Source of the DNA: Gymnopilus junonius | Lineage: Eukaryota; Basidiomycota; Agaricomycetes; Agaricales; Galerinaceae | Assembly: GCA_015501075.1 (NCBI GenBank) | Contig: JADNYJ010000215.1 | Span: 1 to 60,653 of the forward strand | Direction of reading: 5' to 3' | Length of the DNA: 60,653 nucleotides | In this document: positions 11,020 through 23,982 of the stretch, one piece after another | Position numbering within the stretch: position 1 is the stretch's first letter | Layout of the letters: each line of letters opens with the position of its first letter | Notes under the pieces: model-generated | The model's database searches: none | The model's input: the letters and a program-made list of their open reading frames with translations, nothing else | Told to the model about the DNA's origin: nothing | Translations under genes and position numbers: made by a program

Positions 11020-14000
11020 ATGAGCTCGCTTGCTTTTCTCGTTACAGAGCTTCAGGTACGCAGTTCTTATCAGCCCGAAGACAACGGCTAAACCATATGT
11101 AGTCTCTCGCAAGTGAGACACGAAGAAAGCATCCAGAGATACGCGAGGTGTTTGTCTACTCATAAGAAGGCTATACATTGCGACACTAATGAGGAGGATT
11201 GTCTATAGGCAGCGGAGAAGTCATTGGCAATACTACGAGCATCGCCAGAGCAGGCAACTGCAAACTTAGCTTCAGGTGCATTTGCAGTTCATTTGCCAAC
11301 GAACCAAACTATAATTTGCTCATATGTAGATGGACCGCAATCAGACGACCTCCTCAGGCCCGTATTCATGGGTTGTGCGACCAAGAATCCTAAAGTTGTC
11401 GCCATCTCTCTAGGCTCTTTGCAACGCCTCATTTCCCTCAAGGCTGTTCCGCAGTCAGCGGTCCCGCTAATCATCAATACGATGAGTGACGCCATGTCCC
11501 AAGGAGTCGACATCCAGCTCCGTATTTTACAAACTTTGGTTTCACTGGTGCCGAACTTTCCAGCCATTCATGGAAACCTGTTAGGAGACGTATGTTTTCT
11601 CTCCTTACGGATTGTTGCATGGATTTGATTATTTGTTGTATAGGCTCTATTACTATGCTTCAAATTGCAAGAATCTCGGATCGCTGTTGTGTCATCGACA
11701 GCCGCTGCGACACTCCGCCAACTTGTCATGTTTGTGGTCGACAAAATGGTTTTGGAAGACAGGATAGCAGAATCGGAGGATATTCCGTCCACCCAGCTCT
11801 CAGAAGTAGAACTACCGGACGGCACCAAGAAACTTCTTGGACCTTCTGCAAAAGACACATTTTCGGTATTTGAAGACCTGTGCTTGCTCGCCAATTCGGA
11901 GAAACCGCGCTTCCTGAAATTGGAATCTTTACACAAGACTTTTGCATTGGAGCTGATAGAGAGCGTGCTGACCAATTATTACGAATTATTCCGTAAGGTA
12001 TAGCAATTTTGGTTTTTATGGCATGTTCCATACCGCTCATTTATTTCCTCTAGCGACAAGAACTTATCCTCCTCTTACAACACCATCTCTGCCCACTATT
12101 GCTCAAATCACTTTCTGACCGCCCTCAATTTCCGCTACTGCTGCGGTGTACTCGTGTTGTATTCCTTCTCCTGAAAAAGTTTTCTTTGGAGTTGAGAACA
12201 GAAGGAGAGGTTTTCCTCACGATGCTAATCCGTATCATTGGCGAAGAAAGCTCCGATTCAGCAGACCAGCAACATCATTCCCACTCTTCGAAGCCGCTTT
12301 GGATGCGTGTTCTGGCTATGGAAATTATGAGAGGGTAAGTATGTTTGCATTTTCCATTATAAAAAACTAACGTTTTCCCCATCTCAGGCTATGCAGCGAC
12401 GCCGAACTCATCCGAAATATGTGGGATCGCCATGATGCTCAAGACGCAGGTTCAAAGGCCGTCAGCTCGCTCATCACTGCTCTCAAGCGGCTCGTCACAG
12501 AAAAGCCAGCGTTGCTTGGAGTTTGCCAGCAAATGGGTGGTGTGGGCGTGCAGTCGGAACCCTCAGCGTCGTCGACTGCCACTGGAGCGGCTGGAGCAGC
12601 GGCTTATGGCCTGGATATGGCAGGAAGGGTGGCCAGTGCTACTGTGTCGGGAGTTGTTGGAATGATCGGCGGTGGAGCTGGATTGAGTCTGCATGGTTCT
12701 TCGATGAAGCTTCAATGGTACTTTGTCCTCTGGTTTTGTACCCAAGATGGATGGCTATTAATTCATATTTCATATTCTAGCATCGACCAACTGGACAAGG
12801 CGGACGCTCCGCCTATACCAGAACCCTACATATACCTTTTGGCCGTCCAGTGCATTATTTCCTTGTGCGAAGGATTCGCTTCATTTTCAGGACCTATATA
12901 CACCTCAATTGCCATTCAACGACCACGAGCAGCCGGCGACGCGGTGGTTCGTGCTCCGCCAGCTCTGGACCTTAACACCCTCCCTCAGAACGACCAGACA
13001 CATCATCTCCGCATCGTCCAGTCCATCATCTCCCAGGCGTGGCCCGCCCTCCTGGCCGCTTTATCTTTCATCATTTCTACCAATCTCTCCGATGAACTTT
13101 TCGTGGAAGTTTTAGCCAGCTATCAGTCGTTGACAAATGTTTCTGGCATGCTTGGACTTACGACTCCAAGAGATGCCTTTTTTAACTCTCTTTCGAAGTT
13201 TGCGGTGCCGTCTAGGGTGGTGTCGAGTCTGGAATCATGGAGTGAACATCCACCACCTCAGACTCCGCGGTCAGCCACGGCTGCAGTTGCTGAGGGGCTG
13301 GGTTTGGGAGGACCATCACAACCGCCTGGGCTCTCGGAGCGGAACATGGCTTGTTTGAAAGTCTGTTGGGTTGCGCGTTGTTTTTAGCAGGAAGCCTCGG
13401 AGAGAGCTGGTACGCTGTATTGGAAGCGCTGCAAAATGCCGAGACTGTTCTAGCTATGATGGCCAAGACAAGTGGAGGGCAGCCGGCAGCAAGAAGGGAT
13501 TGTTCGGTGCCGGTGCTGGTTCAACTGGACCTAGTGCTGGAGGCGCACCTGCCAATCGTTCAACATCGGTTTCTGCTTCTGGATCCCAAGCAGGCTCCGG
13601 GACGAGTTCTTCAACCGTCAAGCATCCTTTGTTGTCAGATCTTGATGTTGAAATCATGCAACATGCTGTACAAAGGTTGTTTGATTCGTCGAAGAACCTT
13701 GAGGATCTGGCGTTCAAGGATTTCGTAAATGCCCTATGTAAACTCAGTATGGAGATGGTGAGCATGCAGAGCACGGACGTTGTCCCTGTAAATGGGCCTG
13801 ATGGAACAGAGGAGACCTCTGGTGGTGGCGGCCTGCTGAGCGTGTCAAATAGGAGCCAGGATAGCGTTGTCCATCGGAGGAGGGTCAGTGGAATCTTTAT
13901 CCCTAAGAATGTAGTAAGTGGATGTTTCACGATGAATTCTTGGTCGGAAGCTTATAATTGCCCGGAAATGTCCTGCAGCGGGCAGGCTCGGTCGACTTCG

Positions 14001-17000
14001 GCATCTCAAAGTTGGGAGGAGTGGCAATGTTGAACATCCATCGCCTTATCTATCGGTCACCAGACATTGCCTGGGATGCTGTGACCGGTCATCTGCTCAT
14101 GGTTCTTAAGTTGCCTTACGCTCCTCAACCCATCCGCATCCAAGCTGCTCAAGTCCTCGATGAGATTCTGCTCGTTGTGCCACGTAATCTCAGCTCCACA
14201 GGCGACATGCAAGCCCAGGTCCAGCGGCGTGTCGTTGATGTTCTCGCTCAGCAAGTGATCCCTGATCCATCAATTCCTCTCCAGCAGCAAACAAGCACGA
14301 GCACCGCGGTCGAATTGAGGAGGATGGGCTTGGAGACATTGCATCAAATTCTACAAGCTGCCGGACACACACTCGTAGTTGGTTGGGAAACGATATTCCA
14401 AATGCTTGGGAGCGTTTGTCGTCCTGCAGCACCCACCCCGACTGGTGGTGCAGGCCCTCCTCAGCCTATGAGATCGAAGTCGTTTGACTCGGTCTCGGTA
14501 CTCAGCGTACAGTCTTCTCCTGTTGCCAGAACGAAGCCATTGCCCCTTGGGCTAGGGAATCCTTCCGAGAAGAGTTACAATAGCTTGGTCAAGATTGCTT
14601 TCCAATCCCTGACTCTGGTGTGCGATTCGGTTTCCAATCTGTCACCTGAGCATCTCCGGCTGTGTATTAGCACCCTAGGTCAATTTGGGCACCAGGCGGA
14701 TACAAACATCGCGTTGACAGCTGCTGCCAGCCTCCTGTGGAGTGTATCGGATGCGATACAATCAAAGAGGAAAAATGTCGATGAAGAGCCGGAGTACAGC
14801 GAATTATGGATGTTCCTGCTGCTCGAGGTGCTTGGTCTATGTACGGATTCCCGTGCGGAGGTGCGAGATGGTGCCATTCAGACGTTGTTTAGGACCATGC
14901 AGCTTTATGGGGCGACTTTGAGTCCAGAGACCTGGGAGCAGTGTATATGGAAGGTCACCTTCCCGTTGTTGGAAGCCCTCACGCGTGAGATTCGCCAACT
15001 CACAGATCCGAACAATGTCAATGAAGAGGGCATCGAGCGTACTTGGGATGAGTCGAAGATTCTTGCACTTTACTCCATTGGATCCATCTTCAACGACTTC
15101 CTCGTTGAAAAGATCATGCTCCTTGTTTCCTTCACCAAGGCCTGGGATGTCTTTGTCGGTCACGTCGAAGAAGCCATCTTGATCGATAATAGGAGTGTTA
15201 GCTCCCCTGCTTTGCGATGTCTAGAGAAGGGAATCAAGGCTTTCGGGACTGCTGAGGGCCCATTGCGTGTTCGGGTTGCGGAGTCTTTGGAGAGGGTTTG
15301 GAATGCCATTGATATGCTTGGTTCGTTTGCGACTAAGAGATATAGTTCTCAAGATGACTTAGAGAATTCTCCGCACCAACCATTTACGCAAGAGAGCCTT
15401 GTTGCTTACGTGGATGTGATTCAAGCTGCTCGGAAGGTTTATAGGGATGTAGATGACAAGGAATGGAACCTCGAGAGGTTGACGAGGTTGATGGCGATCT
15501 TGAAAGGTAAGTTCTGCTGCCGGTCCCTCTCTAATGCATACTAAACCCTTATGGATTACAGGCGTCCTCACATACCCTCATTCTCCAGACTATAGGCCTG
15601 ACATAGATGCTCTATCGCCCGTTCAGGTGAGATTCGCTGTAATTACGTAATCATCTCTTTTTTCCTTCTCAACTTCGAGTAGGCTGTTGTAGTGGACACA
15701 GTCGTCGATATCGACCTGAATGTGGCGGGCTCTCCTTCCCTCGTCATACGCGATCTGTCGGAATATTCGACTCTTCCTTTCCTCGCTGCTTTCGATGTCC
15801 AGCCTCATCCGAAGAACCAGATGTCCCAGACGCCCCAGAAGCGGATCACTTATATCGCCTTATCTAAGAAGACAATGCCTATGCTGGTGGACCTCTTCTT
15901 ACGATTCAAGGAAAACGTTGAGATTTATGCAGATGGAACTTTGGAGTCTGTCATATCTGCAAGTCATTCCTCATTGCTTCTTCTTATCATGCTCAGTTAT
16001 TGTGCTCTCAGGCATATTCAATACCGGTCAAGTTGAAGTACGACTGTCCAGCACCGTCGAAATTCGGAAAGGATCAACCCCTATGGAAGACAGCAACGAC
16101 ATGTTTCCTGCGGATTGTCAAGGATTGTACGCAGCAGCTGAAGACCATGGACGCCCAAATTCCTGATGAACGTCTTGAAGGAATATGGAGGCAAATTCTA
16201 GACGTGTTCAAGGGGGGAATTCTTGCGGATTGGTAAGTTTTTCTTGTTCACTTGTTCTGACCGTCGTTGTCTCTGACGACTTTGATGCAGCTCTCTTGCT
16301 GAGACATATTCCCTGGAGGTGCAGGAAGCAGAGGAAAACTTTGATTTGGCCTTGATCGCATCTCTAGAAATCGACGTTGTTCCTCATCTAGGTGGTCCTC
16401 GAGTACCTGACTCACTCGTCTCCCAATTGGGAAGAATTCTCCAGAGCGGCAGCAAAATTTATGAAGCTGAAGAAACTTATGCGATCCCTCCATCCAAAAC
16501 ATCATCGGTGTCCAGCTTATCGTCGAAGAGTACACCAAATTCCCCCACAAGGACAGTGAGCAGTTCTTCTTCTGTCACCAAGATAGATATGGATTTTGCA
16601 TACCATGGGTCGACGGATTTCGGAAATCTGCTTCTACGCGAGAAATTTTCTTACTGGTGCTTTGACCTCCTCTTTCTGATTTGTTCCGATGTGACGCATG
16701 GTAAGTCCAGTACCTGCAATAGCTATTTCTTTGCTAATAGTACGCTTTGTCTAGATCAAGAAGAATCTCGCAAGAGGCTTGCTGCTTTGAGTCTGCCATC
16801 GCTTCTGAATCGATGTAGGACGACCTTGATTAGCTATGTAGCTGATGAGTCTATGAGAGGGAATATGCCTTTCCCAAGGTGCCTATGCAGCGTTGTCCGG
16901 TTGTCGATGATCACTAATACAGATTGTTAGAGCGCGAGAAGAAGAGTTGTTGTACGTCCTCCGGAAGATTTTGGACCTCCGCCTTTGGTCTGGATCCCTG

Positions 17001-17431
17001 TGGGCCGCGTTGTCTGAAGATCCCTCAAAATATTGTGTTAACCAACCAAGTAATATCCTCGCTTGCATATCTGTTACTTTGCTGATAACATACATCTACT
17101 AGCCATAGGCAAGGATATACCTATACCCGAGACACCACAAGAACTTGTTGCTGATTCAGTCAAACGCTCTACTGTCGCCCACTTGTTCCATTTTTACCCG
17201 GTCCTTTGCGAAATCGGCTCCATACCACGAAGAAGCCCATCTGATATCCAGGGTTCTGGTGACCTGGCGAGTTTACACGCGAAGGACGCAAGGACTCTGG
17301 TCGAAGTCAATGGAAAGGTCGCGCATGATAAGGAGAATGGGAAGGAGAGCGACCTTGCTCATCTGGATGCACGGAAACTGGCCCAAGAGTGTTTGAAAGC
17401 TGTTGGGAAGGAGTTGGGTGTGTCTCGGTGA
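11020..17431 (+). CDS. MON2: MON2-like endosomal/Golgi trafficking protein, with two frameshifts
   Basis: Fifteen exons: 11020-11055, 11103-11147, 11209-11589, 11644-11997, 12054-12334, 12388-12717, 12781-13913, 13979-15506, 15562-15626, 15683-15958, 16012-16232, 16291-16700, 16755-16878, 16931-17049, 17103-17431. The start MSSLAFLVTELQ and next exon SLASETRRKHPEIRE match the MON2 N-terminal DCB region; HUS-like and C-terminal MON2 segments follow. The family is a peripheral membrane, Sec7-less relative of large Arf-GEFs acting at trans-Golgi and endosomes. About 1,877 codons are expected. Exon 7 changes frame twice by -1, at about 13361-13365 and between 13441 and 13500, so the sequence as given does not encode the full protein. 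Intron 10 starts GCAAGT (a GC-AG intron). Introns of 63 and 54 nt are stop-free multiples of three. Confidence 0.88.
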
Positions 17432-17889
17432 ATGAAAATGGACAGTGGATATGCTTTCGACCTTACACTATGGTTTTGTGGATTTAACTGATTTTCTCTA
17501 TCCGTAATAGTTGCTTATAATGTGGTTGTAGATTGATCATTTCCATTCGATGTCTGAGTTTTAGCGGAGTACGGTCACTGATGCCCTGAAAACATGACAG
17601 GCTTGTTTTGTATCTGAGAAATCAACAACATTTCAACAGCTATTTTAATCTTACGACCCAGATAAGGTCTGCAGGACGTGCGTCCTCGTGCGGCTCAAAG
17701 ACGGTCATGGGTTGCCGTCAGGGCTGTACAAACGGGAGCAATTTCGGACATCTATATCATGTCAATTTTTTTTGTTGAAGACATACATCTTTCTTCTCTT
17801 TCGCCCATCTCAACCTCCATTTGCCTCCGTCGTTCTTTCAGGACCTAACGATACCCAGTTTTACGACTAATAGAGAAATCAAATCCGCC
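17432..17889. other. Intergenic region MON2 to secreted protein gene
   Basis: MON2 3' flank and promoter of the next gene; pyrimidine-rich just before the ATG at 17890. No gene recognised. Confidence 0.45.
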
Positions 17890-19574
17890 ATGCTACGAGC
17901 CACCGCAACTCTAGCAGCATTCCTGCTTTCTGCTTCTCAGTCAGTCTTTGCAGCTCAGACAAGTTTTCCTCTTGGTGTCCTGGCAACAGGCACTATGGGA
18001 GTTACCAACCCGCCTGAACCTACCCTTGGAACGGCCATTAACCAGACAAGCATGGCGAGGCTGTTGACTGTGAACTCTGTCGACGTGAGTTTTTTGCTGT
18101 TAACAGGGCCTGCCGTACTGACCCCAATGCCGCTTGTAGGACTTCTGTCTCTTTGCGCCCCCCACTCTCCAGTCCATTTCTAATTCTGAGGTAGGTACTT
18201 TTAAAAATTTGCACAAGGATCGACATCCGCTAGGCTCCATGATCCTCCGGAATATCTTGCAGCAGGATTCATTCCTATCTCGGAGATCCGGGAACTGTGG
18301 TACCTGCGTTGAATAGTTCTTGCCTGCGTCTCTATCCAAGACCGCCAGAAGATCTAACAATATTAACAGACCATTGAAGTTGCTTGGTGCACTAAGCCAC
18401 GCAATAACGCACGTCTCATTCCAGATGGGACGATTTCGGGGGTTTCGTTCCTCAAGACAGGTTCGTGTCCACATTATTTTCATTGATTAAAAAAATGAAA
18501 AAGATGTTCGGCAGACTTCTATGTGCAGATTATCGGATACGGTGACCTGACCAAGCTCAATATTCCAGCAGACGATTTTGGAGGGTAATTTAGAATTCAA
18601 ATACCACCCATCCTTTTTTCTCACTTACTTTCAGTGAACTTGACCCGCACGGCGCATATGGCACTGGTAATCCCATTGGTGGAAATGTGACGTCGAATAT
18701 CACTGGAGCTGACGAGCATTTTGCCGAGTGGATGGTGCGCAAACATTTTCTCCCTCATTCCACACAGCTTGCTGAATTTCGCCTAGCTTTACATCGTATT
18801 TCTTTTTCACTTTGTCCGGTCAACAATTCCGTTAACTATCATTTAGGGCAATGGTCAATTCTGCTTCCGCGTATGCACAAACGCGAACTCCACGTACAGT
18901 GCTGCAGCAATGTGTTGGCACGAGCTGGATCAAGTCGGCTGTGGTTTCGTCATGCCGGTAACTACAACGTCAACGGCACTTTGTAAGTGTCCATAGCCGT
19001 CAAACATTCTGACTTTCTTAACCTTGATGCACCTGAACCCAGCGAAACCTGCGATGCCGACGTTGCTTGTAAGATCTTTTCCCTTCTCGCATTCTTTGGA
19101 CTGACATATTCGAATATCTCAGACCCGCCTGGATGGTATCCAACCGCGACCGTCAACGGAACTCCCGAATTCTCTAGCTTCGCTCAGCGCTTCACCTACA
19201 CACCACCATCAGGCCCCCCAGTCACAATCGGAGACCTGACAACCCCAGCTGCGGCCTACTTCACCCCCTCTTCCTCCAACTGCGTCACGACTTCGACCAT
19301 CTCCAATGGTGTCAATCTCGCGGAGCTTGGGCTCTCCAGTGCTCCTTCCGCCCCGACCAGCGGCGCTGGAACGACTGGAAATACTGCGAAAACTTCTGGT
19401 CCAACAAGCGGCACCACGTCCGCGACCAGCACAGGAACTTCGAACACCGCTGCTCCCACTGGATCGAACACGAGCAGTGCTGCCAGGAGCGTGAACGTCA
19501 ACGACCAGGTGTACCCCTTGGTTGCCCTATGGGCTCTCATATCTGGCCTTAGTGCTGTCGTCCTGCTCCACTGA
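17890..19574 (+). CDS. Secreted GPI-type protein of an agaric family, one frameshift
   Basis: Exons 17890-18084, 18140-18190, 18370-18460, 18515-18584, 18635-18734, 18847-18982, 19043-19068 and 19123-19574 give about 373 codons. Features are an N-terminal signal peptide (LAAFLLSASQSVFA), the family core (DFCLFAPP, EVAWCTKPRNNARLIPDG, GELDPHGAYGTGNPIGG, CHEL-type Cys region, FETCDADV), a Ser/Thr/Gly-rich tail and a C-terminal hydrophobic GPI signal (PLVALWALISGLSAVVLLH). I recognise the family pattern but know no assigned function. Exon 6 loses one base near 18952-18957 (frame passes from FVMP to NYNVNG). Intron 2 is 179 nt, unusually long here, and may hold an extra exon or an insertion. Confidence 0.7.
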
Positions 19575-20064
19575 GTTTTCATTTTTGCACCTTAGTTACT
19601 AGTGCGCGCATTATTGACATTTCTGACTCCTTGGGTCTATGATTGGAAGACCATGCAGTACGCGAGAACTCATTCCGCTCACATTCTTTAACTGTCATTC
19701 GCTAGCTACTACGACTATATTCGCCCTTGTATTCCTTGTTTTTCTCTGTGATTTAGGTTTGTTTGTTGCTTGCTTTACTTAGGGCGTCTGGAGAAATGGA
19801 CATTGCTATCTGTTGTTTTTATTGAATGAATTCGTCAAACCCCAATCCTTGAGATGATTTGAAAAGAACAACAATCGGACTAATGATCCTATCTGTACAG
19901 TTTTACATAAACATCAGTACCTAAATGTCCTATAAAAATAAGTAGAGGGGCCCAACCCAACAGGAGGGTTGTGAAAAAATAGATATACAGTTGTGTCCTC
20001 AGGCATGCCCCTCGAACAGCCTATTGCACCTTCGAGCGACATGCCAACAGGATCCCGAATCCCT
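19575..20064. other. Convergent 3' intergenic region
   Basis: Between the plus-strand secreted protein gene and the minus-strand gene ending at 20065. No feature was recognised. Confidence 0.5.
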
Positions 20065-20738
20065 TTAACAGCAAAAGAAGAATGGGCAGAACAGTACTGC
20101 GGTCAGGATACCAAGGCTGCGTGTGTGATTCGTAGATGTCGGCAGAAGGCAATGAGAAGGACGGAAAGATTGAGGAAGACGACGATCAGTCGAAGAACAA
20201 TGAAGGTATGGACATGAACGCACCAAGCGCAAGGTAAGCAATCTGCGTCCGACTGCTGGGGTGGTGCCTGCACAAAGACAATCTGAGGCTGAGGTTGTGG
20301 CTGGGGTTGATTGTGGTACTGATTGTGATATTGGTTGTATTGTTGTTGACTCCAGTACTGGTCTTGTGGTGGACCGTAATAGGATTGTTGTACATTGGCC
20401 TCTTGTCGATACTGTTGTCCTGGATCTATTCATCGCCGCAAGGGAAGATTGAGGGCATAGGCCGCGTCAGACGTCATGATCAAGCAACAGCCGTTGTTCT
20501 TGGGACGCACATGGATTGTAATGAGCTTGAGTAGGTTTCTCCACGTTCGGCGGTGTGTAAGGTGGTGGGTTGGAAGCCAAGCCCGTAGCCTGAGGAGTCT
20601 GCTGAGTGGCAGTGGATTGGCCTACGACATAAAGGCGTGGTGAGCATGAGAAATGACAGGGTAGCGGATATCTAGCGCACCAGGAAGAGGTGCTTGGGAG
20701 TTCGGTGGTGGAGAGTAAGGTCCGTGATTCTGCGCCAT
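20065..20738 (-). CDS. Pro/Gln/Tyr-rich protein with Cys-flanked hydrophobic C-terminal tail
   Basis: Exons 20738-20681, 20621-20511, 20425-20224 and 20116-20065 sum to 423 nt, 140 aa. The N-terminus is Pro-rich (GPYSPPPNSQAPLPGQ, NPPPYTPPNVEKP), the middle is Gln/Tyr/His-rich (QYWSQQQYNQYHNQYHNQ), and the last residues are CLPCACLGILTAVLFCPFFF then two Cys. That layout resembles CYSTM-like small proteins, in which a Cys-rich hydrophobic tail associates with membrane and may be palmitoylated. The last splice is supported because it yields this tail directly before a stop. Function is not assigned. Confidence 0.65.
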
Positions 20739-21258
20739 CCTGCCTGGTCGGTCAGGCTCCTAATAGAAAATAAATTTGAATGTGGGGTATCCTAAGGTGA
20801 GGAAGCAGCATCAGCAAGCAGAAATGTCAAATTTATAAGACAAACCTCAGTCTAAAAGCAAGGTCTGGACTCTGCGCTTCGCACTCTGAGTCGGGAAAGG
20901 TCGGTCTTGATTGAGCCCAAAATTACTTCAAGTTCGAAGCACAGGAGCAGAGATATAAGCCAGAGACATGGAGTAGGCGTGAGCCTCAAGTCTACGACTG
21001 AAATTTTTCCAGACGAACGATAGTGACGGTCAATGAAGGGAGGGTGAGGCTGTGCAGTAAGCTGCGCAGGTCCCGACAGGCTGCCGTCTGGGCCGGACTC
21101 CTTCCATCTGTCCATCTCTGAGTATAGTTCTGTCTACTACGAGGCTCCAGAAGCAAACCCTCGGATTTCTTATCCCTACTGCTATTTCTATAAGTTCTAA
21201 CAATTGTATTTACTGTTGTGGTATGTGAACGCCAGCCATGCGAATCTGAGTAGTTTCT
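20739..21258. other. Intergenic region
   Basis: Promoter side of the PQ-rich gene and 3' flank of the MDP-1 gene. The open frame at 20852-21115 (-) has no family resemblance. Confidence 0.45.
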
Positions 21259-22257
21259 TCATTCATTTGCCTGTCGGCGTCTCCATTCCTTCAAACCTTT
21301 CTCAAATATTTGTGAGTTCAGTCCTCTTGGGACATGGCAAAAAGTGACTCCTAGGCAAAGAATTGCATTCAGAAAACTTCCAAGAGGAATAAAACGATAA
21401 TTTGTACCTAATTTCTCGACCTCTGCGTTTCGGGATTCATCATCGAAGAAGAGCTGCGTATAGTGTGTGTTGAGCATGGTAATAACTGCAGAGGCATCAG
21501 TTGGTCTCACCATTTCCGAGAACGGTACACCAGTACGTTTGTGAATTTCTCTGAAGTGCTTTATCTTGGAACCTGAGATCAGACGTGTTTAGATGGTAAC
21601 AGTCAGATGCCAATACATTTCACCGCATACCAGGGTATATTTCCAGCTCATCGAAGAACTCTATTGCTGGTGTGTGTCTTGGACTTTGGCTACCCGAGCT
21701 TGGAGGTATGAGCAGCAATCGCAAACATTGCTGGGCCCTGAAAATGAGATAAGACGGACGTTTCTTGCATGAATTTTGCTGAGCGAGACGTACAGATCAG
21801 GGGCATGTGTCCTCGAGCATGCAGCAATTACAACTTGACGATCTTCCTGGACTTCGTCTCCTTTAACGGGCAGCGACCGTGAACGCAGTCCATGAAGGAT
21901 TTCTGGCACGTCCTTATAAAATGAGATTGGCTCATCGAACCTGTATTCTTAGTATAAGTTTACAGATGTGATGAAAGGCTGACAGCAGTACTTGTCGAGG
22001 ACCTCGTTTATTGTGTTTCCATTTCTCTTCAACGGGCCTATGATGAAGTAATTATTCAGATCGAAAAAGGCAGTGGAGGGATTTGAACGTACCTGTAACA
22101 TGTGTATCTATCCATAGATCCCAGAGAGTGTAGCTGGATGAGCAAGGACATATGTAGTGAATACAATTTTAAATGCGCATAAAATTCTTCTCGCTCACTC
22201 CAAGTCGAATGCTACCAGTTGGGGATGTAATTCATCCGAAGAATTTGATCTTGTCAT
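21259..22257 (-). CDS. MDP1: Magnesium-dependent phosphatase 1 (HAD superfamily)
   Basis: Eight exons: 22257-22199, 22133-22093, 22037-21992, 21940-21794, 21737-21631, 21572-21511, 21453-21408, 21350-21259; 600 nt, 199 aa. Splicing exon 1 to 2 creates the HAD motif I FDLDYTLW, whose first Asp is the expected nucleophile. Downstream are WIDTHVTG, the Ser/Thr region VVIAACSRTHAP, and motif IV-like LFFDDESRNAEVEKLGVTF, all typical of MDP-1. The family is a small cytosolic phosphatase acting on phosphotyrosine and protein-bound sugar phosphates in vitro. Length is usual. The intron at 21454-21510 is 57 nt without a stop, so retention would keep frame. Confidence 0.88.
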
Positions 22258-23982
22258 GTTGGGCGAATTTTCGAGAGTAAAACCACACGAATATTTTACG
22301 TGTATATCGTGGTAAGTGCTCTATCAACTGAGAGGGTATATTTTGAGTGACTTCGTTAGGGTATTGGGTGGGGAAGGGAAGATGATTGGAGCTGGAGGAG
22401 GAGGAGGAGTTTATTATACTGACGTGGTCCCCATACGGAAACTGCCAGTTTACCGAAAAACTCACACACTACTTATTGTACATAGGTGGCTATCTATATA
22501 CTAAGTAAATGTCGAGTTCTCGGAGCACAATATAGGCGGGTCGGGACTTGGGGTTGATCATTACAGCTTGGCAGCTCCTGGCCTTGGGTTCAGGCAGGAC
22601 TTGATGGTTAAAACCCAGTGGGAGGTGATTACAGTTCTCCATACATCACCATAAATCCCCATCATCCAGAGCTCCTCACTGTATTTCTCTTCCGCTTTTC
22701 CTACCACTATGCATGCAGGTCATTTTGACCAATTTATTTTCTCTAGCTGCTTTTGTTTGGGCTACTCATCTTCATCCAAGTCATCCAGTTCTCTCAGTTC
22801 TTCCCTGTCTGGTGCCTCGCATAGTATTTGCTAATATTTTATACATTCCTCCCTTTTTCCTGCCTGCTGACGCGCGCTGTGGGACTATGGACAATCTAGG
22901 GACCGGCTGGACAATCAGTACATGGAAGTTCGAGAAGAGCTAGCTCCTTCTGTCTGCAGAGGGTATGCTTTCCCATGCCTCTTATGTAAGCTTTTTCTCT
23001 GCCCGTTGTTGTGGTCGTCGTGGCCCCCGTCGTGCTCGTATTTTCCACCCCTGCTCGATTCTTTATCCAGTAGATAACAGCTACACGTATGCCTTCTAGC
23101 TGCCTCTTTTCGTAGTTCTACGTCTGTTCTTGGACCCCTTTTTGTCCAATAGTACTCTACAACCGTCTTTTTCCGACTAAAAAATATACTTTCACCAAAT
23201 CCCGTCCGTTTTCCGTGATTCTCTTTTGCAACCCTGCAGACGTCTTCCCTCTGATAGTAGACGTCGCTAGCGGTTCAGCCTTTTTGAGTAATACACGCAA
23301 AAAACGACTTGAGCACTTTTGATGATTTGAGGTGTCCAATCGAGAGATAATTGACGCGGCGCGTCAGGGAAAGTCCGAAGTAACATGTGACTAGCAATTC
23401 CACTGCACCTGACTTGTTGCCCGGTCATCAAACCTCCGGCTACTCAATATTGGTCGTTGTTCGCTGTTCAGTGTTCACAAACGACCAGCAACTGGACAAG
23501 CTCCACTCAGCTTAAACACAACGCTCTGGTTGCGTTTCATTTTTGGGAAGATTCAGGATTCTTTTCTCGACCAACTTCTTTTCTTCTCTTTTCCCAAGTT
23601 GGCTATTCATGTATCTAAAGCGAATTCGCATTTTTCGGGCATCTTCACACAAGACCGAGGCAAGATTGCTCACTGAGGGGCTACCCAGTTTTCTCATAGA
23701 AGTCGCAGTGTGGTACGTACCAATTGGCGTATGACTATGCTGGCTGGACGTACCTAATCCTTGCGCCAGATGCTGTCTTGATCACGACATGATTTACTGG
23801 AGCAGAATCAGACATGGCTTACTCAATATTTTCTGCTTCTTGCAAGAATCTTATTACAAAGTCGCATAATCACGAATCATGTCTATCTCATCCTCCGGCT
23901 ATATAAAGAGCAGAAGCACCACACCAGCACTCTTACCTTTATCTCCCCTTTACTCTCCCAAGTATACCAAAGCATTAGCAAA
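22258..23982. other. Long intergenic region, one doubtful short ORF
   Basis: About 1.7 kb. An open frame at 22713-22943 (+, 76 aa) begins with a hydrophobic stretch resembling a signal peptide but has no recognised family, so I do not call it. A purine-rich tract (GGAGGAGGAGGAGG type) lies near 22395-22412. No RNA gene was supported. Confidence 0.4.
23902..23907 (+). promoter_or_regulatory. TATA box of the dehydrogenase gene
   Basis: TATAAA in the context GGCTATATAAAGAGCAG, 81 nt upstream of the ATG at 23983, with a pyrimidine-rich leader in between. Confidence 0.6.

Noticed and set aside
13361..13387. Micro-intron GTCTGT...TTTTTAG in MON2
   Set aside because: Only 27 nt, and splicing puts the conserved downstream segment out of frame.
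22300..22340. tRNA-like D-arm (CTCAGTTGATAGAGC on the minus strand)
   Set aside because: No acceptor pairing and no convincing T-arm GGTTCGA box follows; the region runs into the MDP-1 start.
22713..22943. 76-aa ORF with a hydrophobic N-terminus
   Set aside because: No family pattern, no Cys spacing of hydrophobins, and no promoter support beyond a leader-like stretch.
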